This document shows positions 1 through 7,150 of a stretch of DNA of 7,257 bases, in pieces. The stretch is from Dysgonamonadaceae bacterium. Its GTDB lineage: Bacteria > Bacteroidota > Bacteroidia > Bacteroidales > Azobacteroidaceae. The translations under genes and the position numbers were made by a program. How positions within the stretch are numbered: the stretch's first letter is position 1; every line of letters starts with the position of its first letter. The DNA is taken from NCBI GenBank assembly GCA_031261015.1, contig JAISKG010000097.1, positions 1-7,257 on the forward strand. Direction: 5' to 3'. The notes below the pieces were generated by a model, which saw only the letters and a program-made list of their open reading frames with translations, was not told the DNA's origin and did no database searches.

Positions 1-1794
1 GATTGGAATAATGATTTTGACTTTGAAGATGCAGGCGAAGAAATTGTATCGCAAACAGGATTGGCAAGCGGTGCAGGTACGGCAACTTATGCAGTTCCTT
101 CATCAACTCCTGCCGGCACATACCGTATGCGTATTTATGCCTGCGACAATGATTTTACGCCAACACCTTGCGGAAGTGTTTCCTGGGGCGAAGTAGAGGA
201 CTATACGCTTCATGTACTTGCTGCGCCTGTTTGCTCGCGCCCGTCTTCCATTTCCGCAGGCAGCATTACCGCAAGTGGCGCAACTATTACTTGGACACCC
301 GCAGGCGATGAAACTTCGTGGGAATTTGAATATTCTGTTAATCCCAATTTTTCGGGCGCAACAACAGAAATTTTAAGCACACCAAGCAAAGTTCTTTCGG
401 AATTAAATGCTTCTACAAACTATTATATTCGTGTTCGTACTATCTGTACATCCGAAAACAGCGAATGGCGCGAGGAAAGTTTTACAACACCGTGCGGCTT
501 GGCAAAAATTCCTTATTCGGAAAATTTTAACAATATTACAGCCGTAGATTATACATCGGAAGGAAATTTGCCTTCGTGTTGGAACTCGTTTACAAACCAC
601 CCTGCTTACAAAGCACCGCACGTTATTGCAAACGGTATGTATAACAATTCTATGGGAGCAATGACTTCAAATGCGTTGTTATTTGTAAATAGTGTTGTAG
701 GAAATACTTCGTATGCCGTTTTACCCGAATTCAACACTGCATATAATTTATTACAAATGAGTTTTTATGTAAGATGGGAAAGCATTACATATTTTGGAAC
801 GCTTGACTTGGGTTATGTAACTGATGCAAGTAATTTTTCTACATCAAATGCTACATTTACTTCTTTAAAACAAATACCAACATCGGCCAATGCTACCATA
901 GTTACAGAAAATTTGAGTGTTTACACAATTCCTGTGGGAGCGCGGCTTGCGTTTAAATATTATTTGAACGGTGATTATTACGGACTGATTATTGACGACA
1001 TAAATTTATTGATAGTTCCGCCGACAGTTACAACGCAAGCAGCCACAGAAAAAACGCAAACTTCGGCTGTGTTGAACAAAACGGTAACGGCAGGCGCAGA
1101 AACGACTATTGTTGAGGGATTTAAATACAGAAAAGTTGGTGAAACAACTTGGGAAAATTCCACAGACGGCGTTTTAAGTGGTTTAATTCCAAATACTGAA
1201 TATGAATTTTATGCCTATGCAAATACGGCAATATACCCGAATAACAACGGCGTAACATTGACTTTCAGCACTTTGGCGCACACCGCACCGGTAGTTACAA
1301 CTTTGCCTGTGGTAGATTACGATGCAACTTCAGCTGTTTTGTTGAAGAGTGTAACGGTAGGCACGGAAACAATTACTGCACAAGGTTTTCAATACAAAAA
1401 AGTCAGTGAAACAGATTGGGAAAATTCCACAGACGGCATTTTGAGTGGTTTAATGCCAAATACCGAATATGAATTTTACGCTTATGCGACAACCGAAACG
1501 TTTGATATTCACGGCGAAACGTTGTCCTTTTCAACTATTATAACAGGCATAGACGATATTTTGGAAAATCCACTTTCAATCTATCCAAATCCTGTTATTG
1601 ACGAATTGAACATTAAGAATGGAAATTTAAAAATTAATTCTGTGCAGATTTTAGATATTACAGGCGGAATAATTTACAATTTACAATCAACAATCAACAA
1701 TTCTATCAATGTAAGTTCGTTGCCGCAGGGCGTTTATCTTATAAGAATAAACACCGACAACGGAGTAAAAACGGAGAGGTTTATCAAGAAGTAA
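1..1794 (+). CDS. T9SS-sorted, multi-domain secreted surface protein (5' truncated)
   Basis: The frame is open from base 1 to the TAA at 1792-1794, giving 597 residues with no start in the window; the TTG at 61 is internal. Domains by window residue: the end of a GEVED domain (about 1-72, opening DWNNDFDFEDAGE and closing GEVEDYTL); a fibronectin type III-like domain (about 78-165); a jelly-roll/cleaved-adhesin-like region (about 166-338, with PYSENF near its start and YGLIIDDINL near its end); two tandem beta-sandwich repeats (about 340-425 and 429-512); and a type A T9SS sorting domain (about 518-597: LSIYPNPV, then QGVYLIRI, ending RFIKK). By family knowledge, such a protein crosses the inner membrane by Sec, the outer membrane by T9SS, loses its C-terminal domain, and is released or anchored through A-LPS. 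No catalytic domain is visible; one may lie in the missing N-terminal part. An adhesin or glycan-binding role is inference. It is followed directly by a strong terminator. Confidence 0.9.
   Translation, partial: DWNNDFDFEDAGEEIVSQTGLASGAGTATYAVPSSTPAGTYRMRIYACDNDFTPTPCGSVSWGEVEDYTLHVLAAPVCSRPSSISAGSITASGATITWTPAGDETSWEFEYSVNPNFSGATTEILSTPSKVLSELNASTNYYIRVRTICTSENSEWREESFTTPCGLAKIPYSENFNNITAVDYTSEGNLPSCWNSFTNHPAYKAPHVIANGMYNNSMGAMTSNALLFVNSVVGNTSYAVLPEFNTAYNLLQMSFYVRWESITYFGTLDLGYVTDASNFSTSNATFTSLKQIPTSANATIVTENLSVYTIPVGARLAFKYYLNGDYYGLIIDDINLLIVPPTVTTQAATEKTQTSAVLNKTVTAGAETTIVEGFKYRKVGETTWENSTDGVLSGLIPNTEYEFYAYANTAIYPNNNGVTLTFSTLAHTAPVVTTLPVVDYDATSAVLLKSVTVGTETITAQGFQYKKVSETDWENSTDGILSGLMPNTEYEFYAYATTETFDIHGETLSFSTIITGIDDILENPLSIYPNPVIDELNIKNGNLKINSVQILDITGGIIYNLQSTINNSINVSSLPQGVYLIRINTDNGVKTERFIKK
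1018..1536 (+). repeat. Tandem in-frame repeat, two units of about 89 codons
   Basis: Two successive protein repeats start PPTVTT and APVVTT and share TSAVL, EGF/QGF plus KYRK/QYKK, a WENSTDG core and NTEYEFYAYA. The period is 267 nt. The best conserved DNA stretch is 1151-1220 against 1418-1487, where I count about six mismatches in 70 bases, mostly synonymous or conservative. The outer parts of the units have diverged more. This resembles Ig/FN3-like spacer repeats of Bacteroidetes surface proteins. Confidence 0.85.
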
Positions 1795-1800
1795 AAAAAG

Positions 1801-1839
1801 AAAACCTGTTAAGTCTTAAAAGCTTAACAGGTTTTTTTT
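1801..1839. terminator. Intrinsic terminator, probably bidirectional
   Basis: A 13-bp perfect stem pairs 1801-1813 (aaaacctgttaag) with 1823-1835 (cttaacaggtttt) around a 9-nt loop, and a run of eight T lies at 1832-1839. It begins six bases after the stop of the T9SS-sorted gene, so it ends that transcript. On the minus strand the same stem is followed by TTTT-C-TTTTTTT, so it can also stop transcription coming from rpoN. No other T-tailed hairpin lies between here and the rpoN stop. Confidence 0.88.
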
Positions 1840-1858
1840 ATCGAAAAAAGTCCGGTTT

Positions 1859-1939
1859 CGTCATTGCGAACCGTTAAGTGAAGCAATCCAGCATATTGGT
1901 TTTCAATGGATTGCTTCGGGCTTCGCCCTAGCAATGACG
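1859..1939. repeat. Palindromic REP/MITE-like intergenic repeat
   Basis: The outer arms cgtcattgc (1859-1867) and gcaatgacg (1931-1939) are perfect inverted repeats. The inner arms gaagcaatcca (1880-1890) and tggattgcttc (1907-1917) are also perfect, around a 16-nt loop. A further small hairpin, gggc-ttc-gccc, lies at 1918-1928. The pattern (CGTCATTGCGA ... GAAGCAATCC ... GGATTGCTTCG ... GCAATGACG) matches, from memory, a dispersed intergenic palindrome seen in many unrelated bacteria. It lies in the 3' flank of rpoN, so it is probably transcribed as part of that mRNA's tail. It encodes nothing visible. Whether it is multicopy in this genome cannot be told from one window. Confidence 0.75.
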
Positions 1940-1971
1940 TGCAAAACACTCTTTTTGGACAACCTTCATTT

Positions 1972-3432
1972 TTATATCGTTTTCCGCAAACGCGCCACGG
2001 GAATATTCAACTGCTCGCGATACTTCGCCACCGTCCGCCGCGCAATATCGTAACCCTGCTGCTTCAGCTCCTTAACCAAAATATCATCCGTTTTCGGGTG
2101 AATTTTGTTTTCCGAATCAATACATTTTTTCAAAATGGCTTTGATGGCTCGCGTCGAAACTTCCTCGCTTTCTTCGTTGGTTAACGATTCGGAAAAGAAA
2201 AATTTCAAGGGATAAATGCCCCAATTGGTTTGTACGTATTTACTGTTGCTCACACGCGAAATAGTTGAAATATCATAGCTGCAACGTTCGGCTACATCTT
2301 TCAAAATCATGGGTTTAAGATCGGTTTCTTCACCGGAAAGGAAAAAATCGCGCTGAATGTCCAAAATGGCGAGCATCGTCGTTTCCAAGGTGAGATGACG
2401 TTGCTTGATCGCATCGATAAACCATTTGGCCGAATCTAATTTTTGCTTCACGAATTGTACAGTGTCTTTGGTGTGCTGGGTCGGCGATTTTTCCTGGGAA
2501 TAAGCCCTCAGCAAATCGCTGTACTCCTTATTCACCCGCAATTCGGGAATGTCTTTTTCCAAAAGCGTGAAATACAATTCGCCGTTGCTCGTTTCGACGT
2601 AAAAATCGGGCTGGATTTGCGCCAGCTTGGTTTCCAATGCACTTTCCCATGCTCCGCCGGGTCGAGGATTCAACAAGGTGATCTCCTTGACGACCGCTTT
2701 CATTTGATCTTCGGAAATATCCAGCGATTTAATGATTTTTTCGTATTGTTTTTTGGAAAACGCGTCGAAATACTGAGTTAAAATCTTAGCCGTCAGCGTG
2801 CGAACCGGCGTCGGCTCTTTCCGTTTCAGTTGCAGCAACAAACATTCCTGCAAATTGAACGCGCCTACGCCCGGCGGATCTAATTCCTGAATGACGGCAA
2901 TCACTTTTCTGATTTCTTCGGCCGGTATATCGATTGAATATTGAAACGCCAGATCGTCGGAAATTGCTTCGGGTTCACGGCGCAAATAACCGTCTTCATC
3001 CATGTTTCCGAGTAAGTAAAATCCGATTTGCGTTTCGTGCGGCGACAGATTTTTCAACCGCAATTGATCGGTCAGGTATTCCTGAAACGATTCGGATTCG
3101 GCGTAAGATATTTCTTCTCTTGTCGTTTCGCGCGATTGGTAACTTTGTTGCAGTTTATAATCGGGAATATCGTCTTCGGTCAAGTAATCGCCCAAGCCCA
3201 AATCGTCGGAGAATGGATCGTCTTCGTAGCGGTCTTCGTTCTGATCGTCCGGATTATCGCTTTCCGTTTCGGAATAAATACCGGGAATTTCTTCCAACGC
3301 CGGATTTTCTTCCAGTTCGCTATTGATCCGGTTTTCAAGCTCAAGCGTAGTCAATTCCAACAATTTTACCTGCTGGATTTGCAAAGGAGATAATTTTTGC
3401 TGTTGCCGGGTAGTAAGCTGTTGCTTAATCAT
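1972..3432 (-). CDS. rpoN: RNA polymerase sigma-54 factor RpoN
   Basis: This 486-residue protein has normal sigma-54 length and architecture. Region I (about 1-50) is rich in Gln and Leu and carries the typical KLSPLQIQQVKLLELTTLEL and ELEENPALEE. Region II (about 51-115) is an acidic linker (EDDPFSDDLGLGDYL). The core-binding region (about 116-310) contains DEDGYL, ELDPPGVGA and LNPRPGG. A DNA-binding segment with a helix-turn-helix lies near 375-410 (LKDVAERCSYDISTISRVSN). The RpoN box is ARRTVAKYR at 464-472, which reads the -24 promoter element. Sigma-54 directs polymerase to -24/-12 promoters and needs an AAA+ activator to open them; none is encoded here. The ATG at 3430-3432 overlaps the TGA of the upstream lipoprotein gene as ATGA, so translation is probably coupled. 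It appears to be last in its operon. Confidence 0.98.
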   Translation of the reverse strand: MIKQQLTTRQQQKLSPLQIQQVKLLELTTLELENRINSELEENPALEEIPGIYSETESDNPDDQNEDRYEDDPFSDDLGLGDYLTEDDIPDYKLQQSYQSRETTREEISYAESESFQEYLTDQLRLKNLSPHETQIGFYLLGNMDEDGYLRREPEAISDDLAFQYSIDIPAEEIRKVIAVIQELDPPGVGAFNLQECLLLQLKRKEPTPVRTLTAKILTQYFDAFSKKQYEKIIKSLDISEDQMKAVVKEITLLNPRPGGAWESALETKLAQIQPDFYVETSNGELYFTLLEKDIPELRVNKEYSDLLRAYSQEKSPTQHTKDTVQFVKQKLDSAKWFIDAIKQRHLTLETTMLAILDIQRDFFLSGEETDLKPMILKDVAERCSYDISTISRVSNSKYVQTNWGIYPLKFFFSESLTNEESEEVSTRAIKAILKKCIDSENKIHPKTDDILVKELKQQGYDIARRTVAKYREQLNIPVARLRKTI

Positions 3433-4835
3433 TGCCTGTCTATTTCCAAATCGGATGCAATCACTTTAATTTGTAATTTGTTTTCTCCTTTCTTTAAGGT
3501 AATAGCCGATGGGACTAAAGAGAAACCGGTGGAATAATCGTAATCGCCGTAACTGGTAGAGCTGGCGTAATCCACTTGTACCGGAATTAAAAGTAGTTTT
3601 AAATCTTCTGCTTGTCCGTCTTTTGCACGGTCGATCGCTTGTTGAATCAAGTTGGAAATATTATCGAAATCGTACGAAGCGGTCGAACTTGTGTAAGTCG
3701 TCGTGTAAGTGGTTTTAAAATCAGCGGCTTTATTATTTTTTCCAAAGAATGTGGCGACCGAATCGGGTTCGATCAACAGTAATTTGGCTTTTGTCGAAGC
3801 AGTGAGTGTTCCGGTTCCGGGGAAAGGTAACGTGTAAGGACCTCCCGGCGCATCGGCATTGATTTTCAATCTCACACTGTTGAATTTCTTTTTCCCGATT
3901 CCTTGCATGATATCGGAGATCGGAATAGTGATTTGCGCAAAAATTCCCGTGGGCGCTTTCAGATACAATTTATCGTTGTCTTTGAGCAATTCCGAATCGT
4001 TGGAACTGCGGATCGCATTGAGTTGCCGCACTTCTTTTGTCACGAGCAACGAAGCGTAAGTCGGCCGTTCCACAATACTATCTACTATCTGAGTTGTGGT
4101 GCGAAGCAAAGTATCGCGCCGCGTGTAATACATATTAAATTCCGTGCGTTCCACATTGATTAAACAACCGGTTCCGAAAGTAGATTTTACATAAGTTCCC
4201 GGAAATGTTTTCAAAAAATCATTGGGCAAAGAAGAGCCATAACCTTTGTTTTGCTTGTAAGTATTGAAAAGCGATTGACCGATTTCGCGGTGAATGGGGA
4301 TCGAAACCAATTTATACGGCTTCAAGACGTTGCGAACAGAATCCGAAAGCGATAGATCGTAGGCGGTATAAGTTTTTTTGCCCCAAACGGTATTTAAATC
4401 GGCATAATTTTCCGGTTTTACATTGGTATAAAAATGATTATCCAATGCTTTAATCACAGGATAAACAGTTACTTCCATAGGAGCCAACGAATCGCCTACA
4501 TAAGTAGAAAACCAGATCTTGACTTCCACCGAATCAATGTGATTGTCGATGATATGAATGGTATCGAATCCGACCGACGGATAATATTGGCAGAGGTAAC
4601 CGGCTTGAATATCGCCATATTGTGCATCGTAAAACTTACCCAGCAGTCCGTAGATCGTATTCGTGTAAAGCGAATCCATTTTGATGGTGGTTGCTTCCAG
4701 ATTAAACACAGCATCGTAAACTTCGATTTGATCTTCTTTGGGTTGGATGCCCATTCCTACGGAATCGAGCGTATCATCGCAAGCCCAACACAATAAACTC
4801 AAGCAGATGCTGAAGAAAAAGAGTTTTGTTTTCAT
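3429..4835 (-). CDS. DUF4270-type outer-envelope lipoprotein
   Basis: This 468-residue protein starts with a lipoprotein signal peptide: MKTK, a hydrophobic run (LFFFSICLSLL) and the cleavage region CWA|C with Cys19 as the likely lipidated residue. Positions -3 and -2 (Cys, Trp) are unusual for a strict lipobox. The mature start CDDTLDSVGMGIQP, the following DQIEVYDAVF, and a body rich in predicted beta strands match my recollection of the DUF4270 family of Bacteroidetes. Acidic residues right after the Cys resemble signals that send Bacteroidetes lipoproteins to the cell surface, but the match is loose. Function is unknown and no catalytic motif is visible. It sits 12 nt after the glycogen-synthase-like gene and overlaps rpoN by 4 nt, so all three are probably one transcript. 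The family name is from recall. Confidence 0.85.
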   Translation of the reverse strand: MKTKLFFFSICLSLLCWACDDTLDSVGMGIQPKEDQIEVYDAVFNLEATTIKMDSLYTNTIYGLLGKFYDAQYGDIQAGYLCQYYPSVGFDTIHIIDNHIDSVEVKIWFSTYVGDSLAPMEVTVYPVIKALDNHFYTNVKPENYADLNTVWGKKTYTAYDLSLSDSVRNVLKPYKLVSIPIHREIGQSLFNTYKQNKGYGSSLPNDFLKTFPGTYVKSTFGTGCLINVERTEFNMYYTRRDTLLRTTTQIVDSIVERPTYASLLVTKEVRQLNAIRSSNDSELLKDNDKLYLKAPTGIFAQITIPISDIMQGIGKKKFNSVRLKINADAPGGPYTLPFPGTGTLTASTKAKLLLIEPDSVATFFGKNNKAADFKTTYTTTYTSSTASYDFDNISNLIQQAIDRAKDGQAEDLKLLLIPVQVDYASSTSYGDYDYSTGFSLVPSAITLKKGENKLQIKVIASDLEIDRQ

Positions 4836-4847
4836 TCGTTTGAAAAA

Positions 4848-5663
4848 TTAACTGGCAAGAATTTGATCGTAAAAATTATTAAACGCATCTATATAAGTGT
4901 CTTCGTTCTGATATTCGAGGAACGGAACGTTCTCTTTTTGTTGCGCGTACGCTTTGACATTCTCGTTAATAGCTGTACTCCCTTGAATTACGCCATCGGA
5001 AAAATCAATCGCCAATTTGCTCAACGAGGCGAAATCGGATTTATCTTTAAGCGGTTTCAAATCGGTATGCGTCACGCCTTCGACTTTGAGTTTCTTGGGA
5101 AAATCCTCGTGAAGCGGTTTTTGAAAATCGTCGTTATAAACCGAATAAACAACCTTAGCATTTTTAAAGCAAGGGTCTCCTTTGTAATGTTTTTTAATAT
5201 ACAACGGAGCCAAAGCCGTCATCCAGCCGTGGCAATGAATGAGATCGGGTGTCCAGCGTAATTTTTTGACGGTTTCTATTACTCCCCTGACGTAGAAGAT
5301 GCTACGTTCATCGTTATCGTCAAATTCGTTGCCGTCGGCATCATGCAACAGATGTCGCCGCTGGAAGAAATCTTCGTTGTCGATGAAGTAAATTTGCATG
5401 CGCGCTGCTTGGATCGAGGCTACTTTGATAATCAACGGATGATCGGTGTCGTTGATGATCAAATTCATTCCCGATAGCCGGATTACTTCGTGCAGTTGGT
5501 TGCGGCGCTCGTTGATAAGGCCGAATTTAGGCATGAACGTCCGGATTTCCTTGCCGCGTTCATGAATTCCCTGCGGTAATCTACGCGCAATAATAGACAT
5601 TTCGGTGTCAACAAGATAAGGTGAAATTTCCGTCGTGATAAAAAGGATCTTTTTCGCTCCCAT
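4848..5663 (-). CDS. Glycogen/starch synthase-like protein, N-terminal GT5-like domain only
   Basis: The protein is 271 residues, about half of a normal GlgA (around 470-490). It opens with a Rossmann-type strand (KKILFITTEISPY) that matches the start of the GT5 catalytic domain, and has HCHGWMTA at 143-150, the counterpart of the HxHDW motif. Two points argue against ordinary glycogen synthase. The KTGGLADV motif that contacts ADP-glucose and the growing glucan is replaced by VDTEMSII at 18-25, and the whole C-terminal GT-B domain, with its nucleotide-sugar site, is absent. The frame is intact and ends in a TAA, so it does not look like a recent truncation. I recall near-identical proteins of the same length in Bacteroides (INERRNQLHEVIRLSGMNLII, HPLIIKVASIQ), which suggests a conserved family. 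True function is unknown; a binding or regulatory role is inference. It is first in the operon with the DUF4270 gene and rpoN. Confidence 0.88.
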   Translation of the reverse strand: MGAKKILFITTEISPYLVDTEMSIIARRLPQGIHERGKEIRTFMPKFGLINERRNQLHEVIRLSGMNLIINDTDHPLIIKVASIQAARMQIYFIDNEDFFQRRHLLHDADGNEFDDNDERSIFYVRGVIETVKKLRWTPDLIHCHGWMTALAPLYIKKHYKGDPCFKNAKVVYSVYNDDFQKPLHEDFPKKLKVEGVTHTDLKPLKDKSDFASLSKLAIDFSDGVIQGSTAINENVKAYAQQKENVPFLEYQNEDTYIDAFNNFYDQILAS

Positions 5664-5692
5664 TGTATGTTTTTAGAGGTTCAATTAGGCTA

Positions 5693-5726
5693 CAAAGATA
5701 ATAAAAAAAAACGACGTGAAATCAAA
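5693..5726 (-). promoter_or_regulatory. Bacteroidetes-type promoter for the GT5-like/DUF4270/rpoN operon
   Basis: Read on the minus strand, TATCTTTG (5700 down to 5693) fits the -7 consensus TAnnTTTG of the Bacteroidetes primary sigma factor. A TTTG at 5726 down to 5723 can serve as the -33 element with 22 nt between them, slightly longer than usual. The -7 box is 29 nt before the ATG at 5663, implying a leader of about 20-25 nt. An A/T tract (5701-5711) lies between the elements. No start site has been measured. Confidence 0.65.
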
Positions 5727-5771
5727 AAATATTCACTAATAACTCTCAATAAATTATAAGAAGCGTTTTTA

Positions 5772-5803
5772 TTTGGGAAGTATTGCATCTTTTTATACTT
5801 TTG
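5772..5803 (+). promoter_or_regulatory. Bacteroidetes-type promoter for ffh-folD
   Basis: TACTTTTG at 5796-5803 is an exact match to the -7 consensus TAnnTTTG, and TTTG at 5772-5775 sits 20 nt upstream as the -33 element. Transcription would start near 5809-5812, about 20 nt before the ffh ATG. The leader (ataaaaacaaccgatcaagt) is A-rich and has no Shine-Dalgarno, as is usual in Bacteroidetes. Confidence 0.75.
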
Positions 5804-5830
5804 TAGCCTCATAAAAACAACCGATCAAGT

Positions 5831-7150
5831 ATGTTTGAAAATTTAAGTGACCGGCTCGAAAGGTCGTTCAAATTATTAAAAGGAGAAGGTAAAATTACCG
5901 AAATTAATGTCGCAGAAACGTTGAAAGACGTCCGGAAAGCTTTGTTGGACGCCGACGTTAACTATAAAGTAGCCAAGACATTTACCGATACGGTGAAAGA
6001 AAAAGCCTTGGGACAAAATGTGCTGACGGCCGTCAAGCCGAACCAGTTGATGGTGAAGATTGTTCACGACGAATTGGCGGAATTGATGGGTGGAGAAACG
6101 GCTGAACTGGATCTGAAAGGCAAACCGGCCGTGATTTTGATGTCGGGTTTGCAAGGTTCGGGAAAAACGACTTTCTCCGGGAAACTGGCCAAAATGCTGA
6201 AAGAAAAGAAAGGCCGGCATCCTTTGCTGGTGGCCGACGATATTTACCGTCCGGCGGCCATCGACCAGTTGAAAGTGCTCGGCGAACAAATCGGCGTTCC
6301 TGTTTACGCCGAAGAATCCAATAAAAATCCTGTTGAAATTGCGCAAAATGCTATTCGGCACGCGAAACAAAACGGCTTCGATATTGTGATTATCGACACT
6401 GCCGGCCGCTTGGCTGTCGATGAGCAGATGATGAACGAAATCGCCGCGATCCAATCGGCTGTTCGTCCCGACGAAGTCCTGTTTGTTGTCGATTCGATGA
6501 CCGGACAGGATGCCGTCAATACCGCCAAAGAATTTAACGACCGCTTGAATTTTACCGGCGTCGTTCTCACGAAATTAGACGGTGATACGCGCGGTGGTGC
6601 GGCTCTTTCGATTCGCACGGTCGTAAACAAACCCATCAAATTTGTCGGAACCGGCGAAAAGATGGATGCCATCGATCCTTTCCATCCCAATCGTATGGCC
6701 GACAGGATTTTGGGAATGGGTGACATCGTTTCGCTGGTCGAAAAAGCGCAGGAGCAATTCGACGAAGAAGAAGCCAAGCGTTTACAGAAAAAAATTGCCA
6801 AGAACCAGTTCGATTTCAACGATTTCCTTTCTCAAATTCATCAAATTAAGAAAATGGGAAATCTGAAAGATTTGGCTTCCATGATTCCGGGCGTTGGCAA
6901 AGCCATCAAGGATTTGGATATCGACGACGACGCATTTAAAAGTATTGAGGCCATTATTTATTCGATGACTCCGGCCGAACGCGGCAATCCCGCGCTGTTG
7001 AGTTCTTCCCGCCGTACGCGCGTAGCCAAAGGCAGCGGCACCTCTGTAACGGAAGTCAACAAATTGCTGAAACAATTTGAAGAAACCCGCAAAATGATGA
7101 AAATGATGACGGCTTCCAAAATGATGGGGAAAGGATTTCGAAAAAAATGA
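5831..7150 (+). CDS. ffh: Signal recognition particle protein Ffh (SRP54 GTPase)
   Basis: This 439-residue protein is the full-length protein subunit of bacterial SRP. It binds 4.5S RNA and the signal sequences of nascent membrane proteins and delivers ribosomes to FtsY at the inner membrane. The N domain covers about 1-90 ([20 protein letters not shown]). The G domain carries the P-loop GLQGSGKTT (106-114), the DIYRPAA motif of the SRP-specific insertion (137-143), DTAGR (189-193), TKLD (247-250) and GTGE (273-276). The methionine-rich M domain (about 325-439) contains the RNA-binding motif [11 protein letters not shown] (393-403), and the tail has repeated MMKMM/MM patches. All GTPase and RNA-contact motifs are present. 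The ATG at 5831 is right for the family start MFENLSDRL. Its TGA overlaps the folD ATG by 4 nt. The gene for its 4.5S RNA partner is not seen here. Confidence 0.98.
   Translation: MFENLSDRLERSFKLLKGEGKITEINVAETLKDVRKALLDADVNYKVAKTFTDTVKEKALGQNVLTAVKPNQLMVKIVHDELAELMGGETAELDLKGKPAVILMSGLQGSGKTTFSGKLAKMLKEKKGRHPLLVADDIYRPAAIDQLKVLGEQIGVPVYAEESNKNPVEIAQNAIRHAKQNGFDIVIIDTAGRLAVDEQMMNEIAAIQSAVRPDEVLFVVDSMTGQDAVNTAKEFNDRLNFTGVVLTKLDGDTRGGAALSIRTVVNKPIKFVGTGEKMDAIDPFHPNRMADRILGMGDIVSLVEKAQEQFDEEEAKRLQKKIAKNQFDFNDFLSQIHQIKKMGNLKDLASMIPGVGKAIKDLDIDDDAFKSIEAIIYSMTPAERGNPALLSSSRRTRVAKGSGTSVTEVNKLLKQFEETRKMMKMMTASKMMGKGFRKK

Noticed and set aside
61..1794. TTG at 61 as the true start of the T9SS-sorted protein
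   Set aside because: The frame is open back to base 1, and the upstream residues (DWNNDFDFEDAGE) complete the GEVED domain, so the gene simply begins outside the window.
1906..2184. Plus-strand frame of 92 codons starting inside the palindromic repeat
   Set aside because: Most of it is antisense to the rpoN 3' end, and its start lies in the repeat; no family resemblance.
2443..3393. Plus-strand open frames opposite rpoN (112, 130 and 121 codons)
   Set aside because: They are antisense shadows of rpoN with low-complexity, Phe- and Arg-rich translations typical of reversed coding sequence.
4863..5261. Plus-strand frame of 132 codons opposite the GT5-like gene
   Set aside because: It is antisense to a conserved protein, has no promoter or recognisable domain, and looks like a shadow.
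4848..5663. GT5-like gene as a pseudogene cut short by a frameshift or stop
   Set aside because: The frame ends only 12 nt before the next gene, with no leftover GT-B C-terminal sequence downstream, and the same short length is recalled in Bacteroides.
5664..5830. Sigma-54 (-24/-12) promoter or small RNA/riboswitch in the divergent region
   Set aside because: No TGGCAC-N5-TTGC-like sequence was seen, and there is no strong hairpin with a T tail; the region is explained by two primary-sigma-type promoters.
5876..6819. Long minus-strand open frames opposite ffh (192 and 171 codons)
   Set aside because: They lie wholly antisense to a clearly conserved gene, overlap each other, have no recognisable domain, and arise from the codon bias of ffh.
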